This document shows, piece after piece, positions 25,839 to 36,405 of a DNA stretch of 64,000 nt. Location: assembly GCA_038250675.1 (NCBI GenBank), contig JBBSCB010000006.1, forward strand, positions 62,001 to 126,000, written 5' to 3'. Numbering within the stretch: the first letter of the stretch is position 1; every line of letters starts with the position of its first letter. Below the pieces are notes generated by a model that did not search any database, was not told the origin of the DNA, and saw only the letters and a program-made list of their open reading frames with translations. The stretch comes from JAICUF01 sp038250675 (GTDB lineage: Bacteria > Gemmatimonadota > Gemmatimonadetes > Gemmatimonadales > GWC2-71-9). Made by a program: the position numbers and the translations under genes.

Positions 25839-26930
25839 GTGGGGCTGCCCGATCCCGCCGGCGCCCTGGCGCTCATCAAGCCGTCGGTCCGTGCGCAGAC
25901 GGCCTACACGCTCCAGGCGCCCGCCGCCCGCCGCAAGCTCAATCAGAACGAGAGCCCGTATGACCTGCCTGCGGCGCTCAAGCACGAGATCATGGCGCGG
26001 GCGGTGGCCCTGCCGTGGCACCGCTATCCCGCCTTCATGCCCGACGCATTGCAGCAGCGACTCGCGGCGTCGTACGGCTGGCAGGCCGACGGGGTGCTCA
26101 CCGGCAACGGCTCCAATGAGCTGATCCAGGCGACGCTCGCGGTCACGCTCGATGCGGGGGACCGCATGGTGGCGCCCTCGCCCACCTTTTCGCTCTACCG
26201 TCTCCTCGCCGGCGTCTTCGGAGCGCGCTACGTCGGCGTGCCGCTGCGCATGGACTTTGGCTACGACGTGGAGCGGATCATCGAGACCGCCGTACGCGAG
26301 CGCGCGCGGGTCATCGTCCTCAATTCACCCAACAATCCGACCGGCTCGGCGCTGCCCGAAGGCGCGGTGGCCCGGATCCTGGCCGCCACCGATGCGCTCG
26401 TCGTTGCCGACGAGGCGTACCAGGACTTCGGTGGGCCCCCCGCAATTCCGCTGCTGGCGACCCACGCACGCCTCGTCGTCCTGCGCACCTTCTCCAAGGC
26501 GCTCGGCCTGGCCGGCCTCCGCTTTGGCTTTCTGCTGGCGCATCCGGCGGTAGCGCGCGAGATCGCCAAGGCCAGGCTGCCGTACAACGTCAATGCGATC
26601 ACCCTCGCCGCCGCCGACGTGGTCCTGGACCACCCGGAGATTCGGGACGAGCACGTGCGGACCATCGTCGAGACCCGGGAGTGCACGATCGCCCGGCTCG
26701 CCGCGCTGCCCGGTATCACGGTGTATCCCAGCGCGGCCAACTTCCTGCTGGTCCGGTTCCGCACGCTGCCCGCGCGCCGCGTCTTCCAACGGCTGCACGG
26801 CGATTTCGGCATCCTGGTGCGGGACGTCTCCGCCTCGCCGGAGCTGGCCGAGTGCCTGCGGATCTCGATCGGCACGCCGGACGACATGGACGCGTGTATG
26901 GCCGCGTTGACCGACATCCTGGAGGGCTGA
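25839..26930 (+). CDS. hisC: Histidinol-phosphate aminotransferase
   Basis: 363 residues with a GTG start 5 bases after the ATPase stop. It has KLNQNESPYDLP near the N-terminus, NSPNNPTGSALP, the PLP lysine in RTFSKALGLAGLRFG, and the C-terminal Arg in ECLRISIGTPDDM. It transaminates imidazole-acetol phosphate. First his gene of the group; its stop overlaps the hisB start by one base (TGATG). Confidence 0.93.
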   Translation: MGLPDPAGALALIKPSVRAQTAYTLQAPAARRKLNQNESPYDLPAALKHEIMARAVALPWHRYPAFMPDALQQRLAASYGWQADGVLTGNGSNELIQATLAVTLDAGDRMVAPSPTFSLYRLLAGVFGARYVGVPLRMDFGYDVERIIETAVRERARVIVLNSPNNPTGSALPEGAVARILAATDALVVADEAYQDFGGPPAIPLLATHARLVVLRTFSKALGLAGLRFGFLLAHPAVAREIAKARLPYNVNAITLAAADVVLDHPEIRDEHVRTIVETRECTIARLAALPGITVYPSAANFLLVRFRTLPARRVFQRLHGDFGILVRDVSASPELAECLRISIGTPDDMDACMAALTDILEG

Positions 26931-27520
26931 TGGCACGGGTGGGCGATGTGGAACGAATCACCGGCGAAACCCGGATTCGGGTGCACGTGGCGCTCGACGG
27001 CACCGGTGCCTCGCGCATCAAGACCGGTATCGGGTTCCTCGACCACATGCTGGAGGCGCTGGCGCGGCACGCGCTGCTGGATCTGGCGGTTGAGGCCGCC
27101 GGCGATCTGCACGTGGATGGGCACCACACGGTCGAGGACACCGGCATCGCGCTGGGCCAGGCACTGGCGCGGGCGCTGGGCGATCGCGCCGGCATCCGCC
27201 GCTACGGCCACGCGTACGTGCCGCTGGACGAATCGCTGGTTCGCGCGGTCGTGGACGTGTCGGGCCGCCCGTTTCTGCACTATGGGATCGAGATTCCCAA
27301 GTGGCAGATGCTGGGCGACTACGACGTCTTCCTCACGCCGGAGTTCTTCCGGGCGCTGGCGGGCAACGCCGGGCTGACGGTGCATCTCGATCTCATCCGC
27401 GGCGACAACCCGCACCATATCGTGGAGGCGGCCTTCAAGGCCTTTGCGCGGGCGCTCGACGCCGCAACCAGTCTCGATCCCCGGGTGATCGGCGTCCCGT
27501 CCACCAAGGGCTCGCTGTGA
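26930..27520 (+). CDS. hisB: Imidazoleglycerol-phosphate dehydratase
   Basis: 196 residues, monofunctional type (no phosphatase domain). The two metal-binding repeats are seen: GFLDHMLEALARHALLDL with DGHHTVEDTGIALG, and DNPHHIVEAAFKAFARAL. It converts imidazoleglycerol phosphate to imidazole-acetol phosphate, feeding HisC. It overlaps hisH by 4 bases (GTGA). Confidence 0.96.
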   Translation: MARVGDVERITGETRIRVHVALDGTGASRIKTGIGFLDHMLEALARHALLDLAVEAAGDLHVDGHHTVEDTGIALGQALARALGDRAGIRRYGHAYVPLDESLVRAVVDVSGRPFLHYGIEIPKWQMLGDYDVFLTPEFFRALAGNAGLTVHLDLIRGDNPHHIVEAAFKAFARALDAATSLDPRVIGVPSTKGSL

Positions 27521-28137
27521 TCGCCGTGGTGGACTATGGCGTCAATAACCTGAGGAGCGTCGTGCGCGCACTGCAGGCCGGCGGACACGATCCGATCCTC
27601 ACGGCGGATCCCGACGCCGTCCACCGGGCCGATCACGTGCTGGTGCCGGGAGTCGGCAACTTCGGCCGCGCTGCGCGTACGCTGGCGGAGACCGGCCTGG
27701 GCGCCGCCATCCGCGATGCCGCCGCCGCCGGCCGCCCGGTGATGGGGATCTGCCTGGGGCTCCAGCTCTTCTTCGGGGAGAGCGAGGAAGCACCGGGCGA
27801 GCGGGGGCTCGGACTCCTGCCGGGACGCGTGCAGCGGTTCCGCGGCGATCTGCCGGTGCCCCATGTGGGCTGGGCGCAGGTGGCGGCGACGGCGGCAGGC
27901 CGCGACCACGCCATGGCGGGCGGCGCATTCAGCGGCGATTCGCCGTTCTATTACCACGTGCACAGCTATCATCCGGCAGGCCTGCCCGATGCCGCGGTGC
28001 TGGCCACGGCGGACTACGGCGGCGCCTTTCCCACCCTGGTGGGGCAGGACAGCGTCGTCGGTGCGCAGTTTCATCCGGAGAAGTCACAGCGGGCCGGGAT
28101 CGAGCTGCTCGACGCGTTTGCCCGGTGGCGGCCATGA
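27517..28137 (+). CDS. hisH: Imidazole glycerol phosphate synthase, glutaminase subunit
   Basis: 206 residues with a GTG start overlapping the hisB stop. Class I glutaminase: IAVVDYGVNNLRSV at the start, nucleophile Cys in GICLGLQLFF near residue 81, and His/Glu in GAQFHPEKSQ near residue 185. It supplies ammonia to HisF, encoded one gene further on. It overlaps the Nudix start by 4 bases. Confidence 0.95.
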   Translation: MIAVVDYGVNNLRSVVRALQAGGHDPILTADPDAVHRADHVLVPGVGNFGRAARTLAETGLGAAIRDAAAAGRPVMGICLGLQLFFGESEEAPGERGLGLLPGRVQRFRGDLPVPHVGWAQVAATAAGRDHAMAGGAFSGDSPFYYHVHSYHPAGLPDAAVLATADYGGAFPTLVGQDSVVGAQFHPEKSQRAGIELLDAFARWRP

Positions 28138-28601
28138 CCAGCGTACGGGTCTCGCTGGTAGACGTCTACGTGATGCGCGGGACCGGGGCCGCACTGGAGT
28201 GCCTCGTGCTGCGCCGGGCGGCCGGCGGTCGCTGTCCCGGCGCGTGGGAGTCGGTCCATGGCCACATCGAGGACGGTGAGCGCCCCGAGGAGGCGGCCCT
28301 TCGTGAGCTGCGCGAGGAAACGGGACTGACGCCGGCCCGGATGTACAACCTGAGCCGGGTTGAATCGTTCTATCAGCATCGGCTCGACGAAGTGGCGCTG
28401 GTGCCGATCTTTGTTGCGTTTGTGGTGGGCGGCACCGACGCCGTGATTGGCCCGGAGCACGATGCCGCCGAATGGCTTGGCGTGCACGCGGCCCGCGGCC
28501 GGCTGGCGTGGCCCCGCGAGCGGCGGGCGCTCGATGACGTGGTCGTGATGCTGGGCGGCGGCACCGCCGGGCCGCTGGAAGACGTGCTGCGGGTATGCTA
28601 G
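28134..28601 (+). CDS. Nudix hydrolase inside the his operon
   Basis: 155 residues. A complete Nudix box GHIEDGERPEEAALRELREE plus TGL (G-x5-E-x7-REU-x-EE-x-GU) lies near residue 41. It overlaps hisH by 4 bases and hisF by 7, so it is translated with them. In many bacteria hisA occupies this place between hisH and hisF; hisA is not in the window. Substrate unknown; a pathway-related nucleotide is possible but not shown. Confidence 0.9.
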   Translation: MTSVRVSLVDVYVMRGTGAALECLVLRRAAGGRCPGAWESVHGHIEDGERPEEAALRELREETGLTPARMYNLSRVESFYQHRLDEVALVPIFVAFVVGGTDAVIGPEHDAAEWLGVHAARGRLAWPRERRALDDVVVMLGGGTAGPLEDVLRVC

Positions 28602-29347
28602 CGCGGCGCATCATTCCGTGTCTCGACGTCGCCGGCGGGCGGGTGGTGAAGGGGGTCCATTTCAAGTCGCTGCGCGATGCGGGCGATCCCGTCGCCCAGG
28701 CCGCGCGTTACGACGCCGAGGGCGCCGACGAGCTGGTGCTCCTCGACATCGCGGCCAGCCAGGATTCGCGCGACACCACGCTCGAGCTGGTCAGCCGGGT
28801 GGCCGATGCCATCTTCATTCCGTTCACCGTGGGCGGCGGCATCCGCTCGGTGGACGATGCCGCGCGCGCGCTGCGCGCCGGCGCGGACAAGGTCGCGGTC
28901 AATACCGCGGCCGTGCGCGATCCGGCGCTGGTGAGCCGGCTCGCCGACAGCTTCGGCTCGCAGTGCGTCGTCGCGGCGGTCGACGTCCGCCGCCACGGTG
29001 ACCGAATGGCTGTGATGATCACCGGCGGGCGCGAGCCGACGGCACTCGATGCCCTCGCATGGGTGGCTCAGCTCGAATCGCTGGGCGCCGGCGAAATTTT
29101 ATTGACGTCGATGGATCGGGACGGAACCGGAGGGGGGTATGACTTGCCATTGATCACGGGGGCGGCGGAGGCGACCCGGCTGCCGGTCATCGCGTCGGGC
29201 GGCGCCGGAGCGCTGGCGCACCTGGCCGAAGCGCTCGATGCCGGCGCCCACGGCGTGCTGGCGGCGTCCATCTTCCACTTCGAGGGCTGCTCGCTGCCTG
29301 AGGCACGCGCATACCTGCGGGACCGCGGCCACCCGGTGCGGCCATGA
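28595..29347 (+). CDS. hisF: Imidazole glycerol phosphate synthase, cyclase subunit
   Basis: 250 residues. The barrel opens with MLARRIIPCLDVAGGRVVKG, catalytic Asp11 in CLDV, and the opposite catalytic Asp in LTSMDRDGTGGGYDL near residue 177; GGIRSVDDA is the phosphate loop. Partner of HisH. It overlaps both the Nudix gene and the following beta-helix gene. Confidence 0.96.
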   Translation: MLARRIIPCLDVAGGRVVKGVHFKSLRDAGDPVAQAARYDAEGADELVLLDIAASQDSRDTTLELVSRVADAIFIPFTVGGGIRSVDDAARALRAGADKVAVNTAAVRDPALVSRLADSFGSQCVVAAVDVRRHGDRMAVMITGGREPTALDALAWVAQLESLGAGEILLTSMDRDGTGGGYDLPLITGAAEATRLPVIASGGAGALAHLAEALDAGAHGVLAASIFHFEGCSLPEARAYLRDRGHPVRP

Positions 29348-30765
29348 AAATGCTCACGGCCGCCGTGCTTGCACTCGCCGCCGGCGTGCGCACCGATCCG
29401 CCCTGCATCCGTCCGTCCCGCGCCGCCACCGAGGTGCAGGGCGAAGTGCGCATCTGTCCCGGACGCTACACCATTCCGGACCGGGCGGAGCGCGGCGTGA
29501 TCATCGCGGTCACGTCCAACACCCGCATCGATCTGACCGGCGTCACGCTGCAGAGCGGCGACACCCTCGCCTCGGCGTTCACCGGGGTGGGTGTCGCCAG
29601 CGAGGGCGCCAGCAATGTGACGATCACCGGCGGCGCCATCCACGGCTACCGCTACGGCATCCGCCTCGTGGGCGGCAGCGGCCACCGGGTGACGAACGTC
29701 GACGCATCGGGTTCCCGGGCGCAGCGGCTGATTTCGACGCCCGAGGCCTTCAATGCGGTGGACTGGCTCGACGTCTTTCACCCCGACACCTTCGAGCGCT
29801 ACGGCGGGGCGGTCTACCTCAAGCGCACCGACGACGTCACCGTCACCGGCGTCATGGCGCACGGAGCACAGAACGGCATCGGGCTCTACGAGGTGCGCCG
29901 CGCATACATCGCGGACAATGACGTCTCCGGCAACAGTGGCTGGGGGATCCACCTCTGGCGTTCCTCGCACAACACTATCGTGCGCAACAAGGCGGACCGC
30001 AGCGTGCGCTGCGAAGGCACGGCGTATCGGCACGGCTGCGATTCCGCCGCACTCCTGCTCCGGGAGCGGAGCGATTCCAACACCATCGCCGACAATGACC
30101 TCTCCCACTCGGGTGACGGCTTCTTTCTGAGCGGGCAGCGACCGCAGGTGCGGCCATCGGTGGGTAATCTCGTGCTCCGCAACGACGCGACCGGCGCCTG
30201 GCACAACGCCTTCGAATCCACCTTCAGCTGGGGCAACAGCTTCATCGAGAACCATGCCGACAGCTCGGCCTTTGGGTTCTGGCTGGGTTACTCCAGCGGC
30301 AACGTGGTGCGGGGAAACACGATCGTGGGCTCGCGCAACGTCGGCATCGCCATCGAGCACGGGAGCGACAACACGGTGTCGGCCAACGTGATCATCGGGG
30401 GGCGGATCGGCATCTGGCTGTTCGCGCCCGGCGAGACCGGGGAACCGAGCCGGGGTTACATCATCGAGGACAACGTGCTGGCAAACCTGGATCGCGGCGC
30501 CATCCTGGAGCGCACGACGCAGGCGCGGCTGCGGGGCAACCTGTTCGACGGGGTGGGGGACGGGCTGGTGGTGGATGCGGCGGGGCGGGGCACCGAGGTC
30601 GTGGGCAACATCTTCCTGCGGGCGACCAGCTCCTACGTCCAGGCGCCGGACCTCGTGGCCGGCAGCAACTATTGGGGTGCCGCCGACGCGGCCAGCACGA
30701 TGCCGAAGGTCAAGGGCCGGGTCAGGATTCAGCCGTGGTGGCCGGCGACCGCGGCCGGCTACTGA
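29344..30765 (+). CDS. Exported right-handed beta-helix protein (NosD/CASH-like)
   Basis: 473 residues. A short hydrophobic N-terminus (about 3-15) may be a signal peptide. From residue 60 onward there are regular 22-25-residue turns rich in N-x-[IV]-x-x-N (for example NGIGLYEVRRAYIADNDVSG and NTIVRNKADRS), the pattern of parallel beta-helix (PbH1/NosD) proteins, often polysaccharide-binding or -cleaving. The start overlaps the hisF stop by 4 bases, so it may be carried passively by the his operon. Its end overlaps the converging kinase gene by 44 bases. Confidence 0.82.
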   Translation: MKMLTAAVLALAAGVRTDPPCIRPSRAATEVQGEVRICPGRYTIPDRAERGVIIAVTSNTRIDLTGVTLQSGDTLASAFTGVGVASEGASNVTITGGAIHGYRYGIRLVGGSGHRVTNVDASGSRAQRLISTPEAFNAVDWLDVFHPDTFERYGGAVYLKRTDDVTVTGVMAHGAQNGIGLYEVRRAYIADNDVSGNSGWGIHLWRSSHNTIVRNKADRSVRCEGTAYRHGCDSAALLLRERSDSNTIADNDLSHSGDGFFLSGQRPQVRPSVGNLVLRNDATGAWHNAFESTFSWGNSFIENHADSSAFGFWLGYSSGNVVRGNTIVGSRNVGIAIEHGSDNTVSANVIIGGRIGIWLFAPGETGEPSRGYIIEDNVLANLDRGAILERTTQARLRGNLFDGVGDGLVVDAAGRGTEVVGNIFLRATSSYVQAPDLVAGSNYWGAADAASTMPKVKGRVRIQPWWPATAAGY

Positions 30766-32794
30766 AGACCGCCGCGGCGATCATCCGCAGCTCGCGCAGG
30801 TTGAGCGGCTTCGCCAGATGAAAGGCGCAACGAGGGTCGGGCCGCCCGCCGGCGGTGACCAGCGCCAGCCGGGGCTGGATCGCGGGTGACCGGGCCAGCA
30901 GCGCGTCGAGCAAGGCCGTGCCCGCGGCCGTCTGCAGATGCGCGTCGGCGATGATCAGGTCGTAGTCGCGGTGCTCGAGCGTCGCCAGCGCCTCATCGCC
31001 GTCCCGCGCCGCGTCCACCGCGTGCCCGTCGCCGGCAAACAGCGCGCTCACCACCCGATGCACGGCGGGGTCGGAATCCACCACCAGGATGCGCCGCATC
31101 GAGGACGGAGAGGCGCCACCGGCCGCCGCGTCGGCGTCTGCCATCCACGGCAGCGCAATGAGAAACTCGGCGCCGTGCCCGGGCGTCACGACGTAGCTCA
31201 GCCGACCGCCGTGCGACTCGATCAGCCCGTAGCTCAGTGACAGGCCGAGTCCGGTACCCTGGCCTGGCTCCTTGGTGGTGAAGAACGGGGTGAACAGGTA
31301 GGGCACCAGATCGGGCCGGACGCCGTCGCCGGAATCGCGCACGCGGAGCTGCGCGGTATCATCCGCGCGCGCGGTGGACACCCAGATGGCGCGCGGCCGC
31401 GAGGGCTCGAGTTCGCCCACCGCCTGCACCGCGTTGGTGACCAGGTTGAGCAGCACCTGCTGGAGCTCGTAGCGGTCGCCCATGACGGTGAGCGGATCGG
31501 ACGTGAGGTCGGCGTGCAGCTCGATGCCGCGGAGCCGCATCTCGTAGGCGATCAGCTGGGACGTGCGGGAGACGACGTCGTTGAGGTCGACCAGCGTGTT
31601 TTCCGGCGTGCCCTTCCGCGCAAACGTCAGCAGGTTGCTCACGATCCGGCCCGCCCGTTCCGCCTGATCGTGGATCACCCGCAGGTGCTCGCGCGGAAAA
31701 TCCGGGAGCGGGCCGCGCTCGAGCAGCAGCTCGGTCAGGCCCGCGATTGACGTCAGCGGATTGTTCAGCTCATGCGCCACGCCGGAGACGAGCTGGCCGA
31801 TGGTGGCCATCTTCTCGTTGTGGATCAGCTGCGCTTCCATGGCACGCTGCTCGGTCACGTCCTCCACCAGCGCCACGATGGATTCCCGTCCCGCGAGGTC
31901 ACCCAGCGGGGCGGTCGTGAGCCGCAGCACGCGGCCGAGGACGTCGGAGCGGGCCACCAGCGGGGCGGGGCGCTCACCGGCGCGCGCGGCGTGCGTCACC
32001 GCGCGCGCCGAGTCGGAGTCGCCAAACATGGTATGGGCAAAGTCGCGGCCCGCCATCTCCGCCTCGGTCACGCCCGCCATCCGGGCCAGCGATGAGTTGG
32101 CGCGGAGCACCGTGCCCGATGGCCCCACGACGGCGAGCCCCTCGGTCAGGGCGTTGAACGCGGTCTCCCACTCCTCGGTGGCGCGCTGCACCATCTCGAA
32201 CAGCCGCCCGTTGGCCAGCACGACCGATGCATTGGTGGCAACGGTCGAGAGCAGCCAGAGATCCTCGGTCGTGAACGCCGCGCCGTGACGGCCGGTGACC
32301 GCGAGCGCGCCGATCCGGTCGCCGTGGGAGCGCAGCGGGGCCACCGCGGCGGCAGTCACATCGAGTCCGGGAATCAGGGCGACCGGCTCCGCACCCTCGG
32401 TGGTCATCCGGATGCGGCCGTCCTCCATCGCGCCGCTCAGGAGCGTCTCGTCGTCGTCGTCGTCCGGCAGCTCCCGGCCCAGCAGATACTCGAGCGTGCC
32501 GATCGCGCCGGCGACGCGGAGCGCGCGGTTCCCGTCGACCGAGAGGACCACGATGGCGCCGTCGGCCTGGAGAAACCGCATGGCGAACTGCGCCACCTGG
32601 TCCACGATGCGCCCCAGCTCGAGTGAGCCGGACAGGATGTACCCGAGCTCCTGCAGGGAAAACAACTCGCTGATGCGGCGGTCGAGCTGCGTCGCGATCT
32701 CGTCGCTGCGGGCCTGAACCTCGGCGACGCAGCGGTGCCAGCCGGCGCCTGCCGACCAGACCGCGGCGGCCAGCAACGCCCCGCCGACCAGCAT
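30722..32794 (-). CDS. Membrane-anchored hybrid histidine kinase (GAF-PAS-HisKA-HATPase-receiver)
   Basis: 690 residues. One N-terminal membrane segment, then GAF (about 50-200), PAS (205-325), HisKA with phospho-His in VAHELNNPLTSIAG near residue 345, HATPase with NLVTNAVQAVGE, GTGLGLSLSYGL, and a C-terminal receiver with DSDP, IIADAH and LAKPL. The ATG at 32794 follows GGTGGG; the frame stays open 140 bases further up and would encode a second membrane helix, but only non-standard start codons occur there. Signal unknown. A five-Asp run near residue 111 comes from a GTC triplet repeat. Confidence 0.88.
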   Translation of the reverse strand: MLVGGALLAAAVWSAGAGWHRCVAEVQARSDEIATQLDRRISELFSLQELGYILSGSLELGRIVDQVAQFAMRFLQADGAIVVLSVDGNRALRVAGAIGTLEYLLGRELPDDDDDETLLSGAMEDGRIRMTTEGAEPVALIPGLDVTAAAVAPLRSHGDRIGALAVTGRHGAAFTTEDLWLLSTVATNASVVLANGRLFEMVQRATEEWETAFNALTEGLAVVGPSGTVLRANSSLARMAGVTEAEMAGRDFAHTMFGDSDSARAVTHAARAGERPAPLVARSDVLGRVLRLTTAPLGDLAGRESIVALVEDVTEQRAMEAQLIHNEKMATIGQLVSGVAHELNNPLTSIAGLTELLLERGPLPDFPREHLRVIHDQAERAGRIVSNLLTFARKGTPENTLVDLNDVVSRTSQLIAYEMRLRGIELHADLTSDPLTVMGDRYELQQVLLNLVTNAVQAVGELEPSRPRAIWVSTARADDTAQLRVRDSGDGVRPDLVPYLFTPFFTTKEPGQGTGLGLSLSYGLIESHGGRLSYVVTPGHGAEFLIALPWMADADAAAGGASPSSMRRILVVDSDPAVHRVVSALFAGDGHAVDAARDGDEALATLEHRDYDLIIADAHLQTAAGTALLDALLARSPAIQPRLALVTAGGRPDPRCAFHLAKPLNLRELRMIAAAVFSSRPRSPATTAES

Positions 32795-32910
32795 CGCCCA
32801 CCAGTAGGCGCGGCCCCCCAGCCAGGCGGCGGTGAACAGACCGGCGGCGAGCGCCGCCCCGAGGACCTGGAGCAGCGCCGGGGAGATGGCGGGCGGCCAT
32901 GCGGGCCTGG

Positions 32911-33765
32911 TCAGGACCTGTCTCCGGAGCCGCCGTCACGCGTTGCGACGCGTTGGGTGGCATAGGCCTCGGCCGGTGCGTTGGGCTTGACCCGGATCGA
33001 CTTGGCCGGGATGCCGACGTTCACGTGGAACGGCCGGACGTCCTTTGTCGCCACGGCATTGGCGCCCACCATGCCGTTGCGCCCGACGCGGACGCCGGCG
33101 AGTACCGTCGCGTGGTAGGTGATCCGGGCGTCGTCCTCCAGCACCGTCACCGCATTGGTGACCTCGCGCTGCTCGACGATGCTGTGGGTGTGGCTGTAGA
33201 TGTTGGCATAGTCGGAGATGCTGACGCGGTCGCCCAGGCGGATCCCGCCGCGGTCATCGAGGAGCACGTGCCGGTGTACCACCACGTCGTCGCCGACCTC
33301 GAGATTGTACCCGAACGAAAACTCGACGAACTGGAAGCACTTGAAGTTCCGCCCGCAACGGCGGAACAGGTGACGCGCGAGCAGGCGGCGGAACTGCACA
33401 CCGACGTCCACGTTGCCCCCGCCGAGCGGGGAGCGATCGAAGCCGTACCACAGCCACAGCAGCGGCTTGACCCGGGAAAAGTGTTCGGCGTCGACATCGC
33501 TGTAGTACTCGGGCTCCAGCGTGATGTTGCGGGGATCGAGCGCCAGCAGCGAGGCACGGGCGGCCAGCGGGACCGACGGGTCCTCCACCCGCTCCGCGTA
33601 GTCGCGCACGCCGGGGTGGTAGAGCTGGACCAGGATGTCGCGGGCGAGCCGGTACCAGTCCGGCGCGGGCGCGGCGAGCCCCGCCTCCACCTCGGCGAGC
33701 CATGCGTCGTAGACCGAGCGGGACGCGTCCGGAAGCGCGACCGCCTTGAGTGGCAGGAAGGCCAT
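32911..33765 (-). CDS. Left-handed beta-helix (hexapeptide) acyltransferase
   Basis: 284 residues, starting 6 bases after GGAGG. An N-terminal helical region of about 140 residues precedes hexapeptide repeats (VGDDVVVHRHVLLDDRGGI, IRLGDRVSISDYANIYSHTH, VLAGVRVGRNGMVGANAVAT) ending with the Pro-containing GIPAKSIRVKPNAP. SHTHS carries the probable catalytic His. Similar enzymes acetylate sugars or lipopolysaccharide precursors. The frame is open far upstream but those residues re-read neighbouring genes. Confidence 0.87.
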   Translation of the reverse strand: MAFLPLKAVALPDASRSVYDAWLAEVEAGLAAPAPDWYRLARDILVQLYHPGVRDYAERVEDPSVPLAARASLLALDPRNITLEPEYYSDVDAEHFSRVKPLLWLWYGFDRSPLGGGNVDVGVQFRRLLARHLFRRCGRNFKCFQFVEFSFGYNLEVGDDVVVHRHVLLDDRGGIRLGDRVSISDYANIYSHTHSIVEQREVTNAVTVLEDDARITYHATVLAGVRVGRNGMVGANAVATKDVRPFHVNVGIPAKSIRVKPNAPAEAYATQRVATRDGGSGDRS

Positions 33766-33848
33766 GAATCCTCCGTCGATGTTCCGAATCGTAGGCCACT
33801 CGCGAACGGCGCGCAATTCACGCCACCGCGGGGCCGGTCGGGGCGGGA

Positions 33849-34490
33849 TTAGCGGGGAATACCGGAGCCCTGCCGGGAGCGTTCGCGATCGAGCAGCTGC
33901 AGCTTGCGCTGCCAGTCGTCGCTGGTGAGCGTGTCGTAGGTGACAGTGAACGACTCGTCCACCGGGATGGCCTGCTCGTAGAGGAAGATGCCGCTGACCT
34001 GCTCGCGCACGCTGAGCTGCTGCGAGGAAAAGCGGGACGTGAGGGGGACCACGCCCACCGGCCGGAGAAAGCGCCCCTGCGCTACCAGGGTGACCAGTCC
34101 CGGGTCGAACCGGGCACCGTCCTTCTGCCCAAAGAAGGTCACGAGGGCCAGTCCCGGGTCGCTGAGTCCATTCTCCCGGGCCAGCGCGTCGATGGCATCG
34201 CGCTGGGAGGCCACCAGGCCGCGCAGCGACTGCGCCGCGTCCCGCGCCAGGAGCCGGGTGATGCGGTCGGTGAGCGGGACGAAGCGGATCTCCAGCTCCG
34301 AGCTCCGCAGCCGGAGCGCGATGTCGCCGGTATTGAGGGTGCCGTAAACCGTCGTGTCGCGCCGGCCCGCGCTCGCGGTGTCCCTGGCCGGTGCGACGGG
34401 TGTGCCGATGGCAGGCGGCGTCTGGGCCCGGCCGCCCGGCGCGCACGCGGCGAGCCCCATCACGACCAGCGCCGCCATCGTCGACCTCAT
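33849..34490 (-). CDS. Predicted lipoprotein of unknown function
   Basis: 213 residues. The signal peptide ends in lipobox GLAACAPG (Cys16). The mature protein is beta-rich with LRSSELEIRFVPLTDRITRLL and FLYEQAIPVDESFTVTYDTL. No family recognised with confidence. Its start overlaps the engB stop (ATGA), tying it to the clp-engB run. Confidence 0.75.
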   Translation of the reverse strand: MRSTMAALVVMGLAACAPGGRAQTPPAIGTPVAPARDTASAGRRDTTVYGTLNTGDIALRLRSSELEIRFVPLTDRITRLLARDAAQSLRGLVASQRDAIDALARENGLSDPGLALVTFFGQKDGARFDPGLVTLVAQGRFLRPVGVVPLTSRFSSQQLSVREQVSGIFLYEQAIPVDESFTVTYDTLTSDDWQRKLQLLDRERSRQGSGIPR

Positions 34491-35091
34491 GCGATCTCCT
34501 CGCCGCTCATGGCGGCCAGAATGCTCATCCCCAGGTCGGGGATGCCGGTGCCTTCCACGCTGCTCACGACCTGCGTCTGCTCCTCGTCGAGCCCCAGCGA
34601 TCCCGCCAGCTCCTGCGCCCGGGTTGCCCGGGCGCTGCGGCCCAGCTTGTCCGCCTTGGTGAACACGGCGAGGACCGGGCAGCCGCGCTCGCCCAGCATG
34701 TCCTGCATCGCGAGGTCCTCGGTCGATGGCGGATGGCGGATGTCCAGCAGCCACACCACCCCGGCCAGCGTCGGCCGCGTCTTGAGGTAGCCGTGGACCA
34801 GGCGCCGGTACCCGGCACGTGCGGCCTTGCTGGCCCGGGCAAAACCATAGCCGGGCAGGTCCACCAGATAGAACGCCGGCAGCCGGAAGACGTTCACCAG
34901 GGCGGTCTTGCCCGGCGTGGAGCTGACGCGCGCCAGTCCCGGGCGCGCCACCAGCGCGTTCAGCAGGCTCGACTTGCCGACGTTGGAGCGGCCGACGAAT
35001 GCGATTTCGGGAAGCGGCGGATCGAGGGAGACGGCGGGATCGGGATAGCTCCCGACAAACTCGATAGGGAGCTCACGGAGCGGGTTCCCGC

Positions 35092-35095
<4 letters not shown>
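34487..35095 (-). CDS. engB: Ribosome biogenesis GTPase EngB/YsxC
   Basis: 202 residues with a GTG start that overlaps the clpX stop (GTGA). GTPase motifs: G1 GRSNVGKSSLLNAL, G2/G3 STPGKT and DLPGYGFA, G4 TKADK, G5 SSVEG. It is an essential assembly factor of the large ribosomal subunit. The clpX-engB order is common in bacteria. Confidence 0.96.
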
Positions 35096-36339
<1,244 letters not shown>

Positions 36340-36405
36340 GGACCCGCGTCGCCGTCGAAGGGGAGGTGAGGGGATGAGGAAAGCTCACCCCCTGCCCGGG
36401 ATGCG

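Noticed and set aside
32795..32935. N-terminal extension of the histidine kinase adding a membrane helix
   Set aside because: No ATG, GTG or TTG is available in the open stretch; the ATG at 32794 has a good ribosome site.
32911..34446. A 511-residue plus-length frame on the minus strand
   Set aside because: Only the last 284 codons match the hexapeptide acyltransferase; the upstream part re-reads the lipoprotein gene in another frame.
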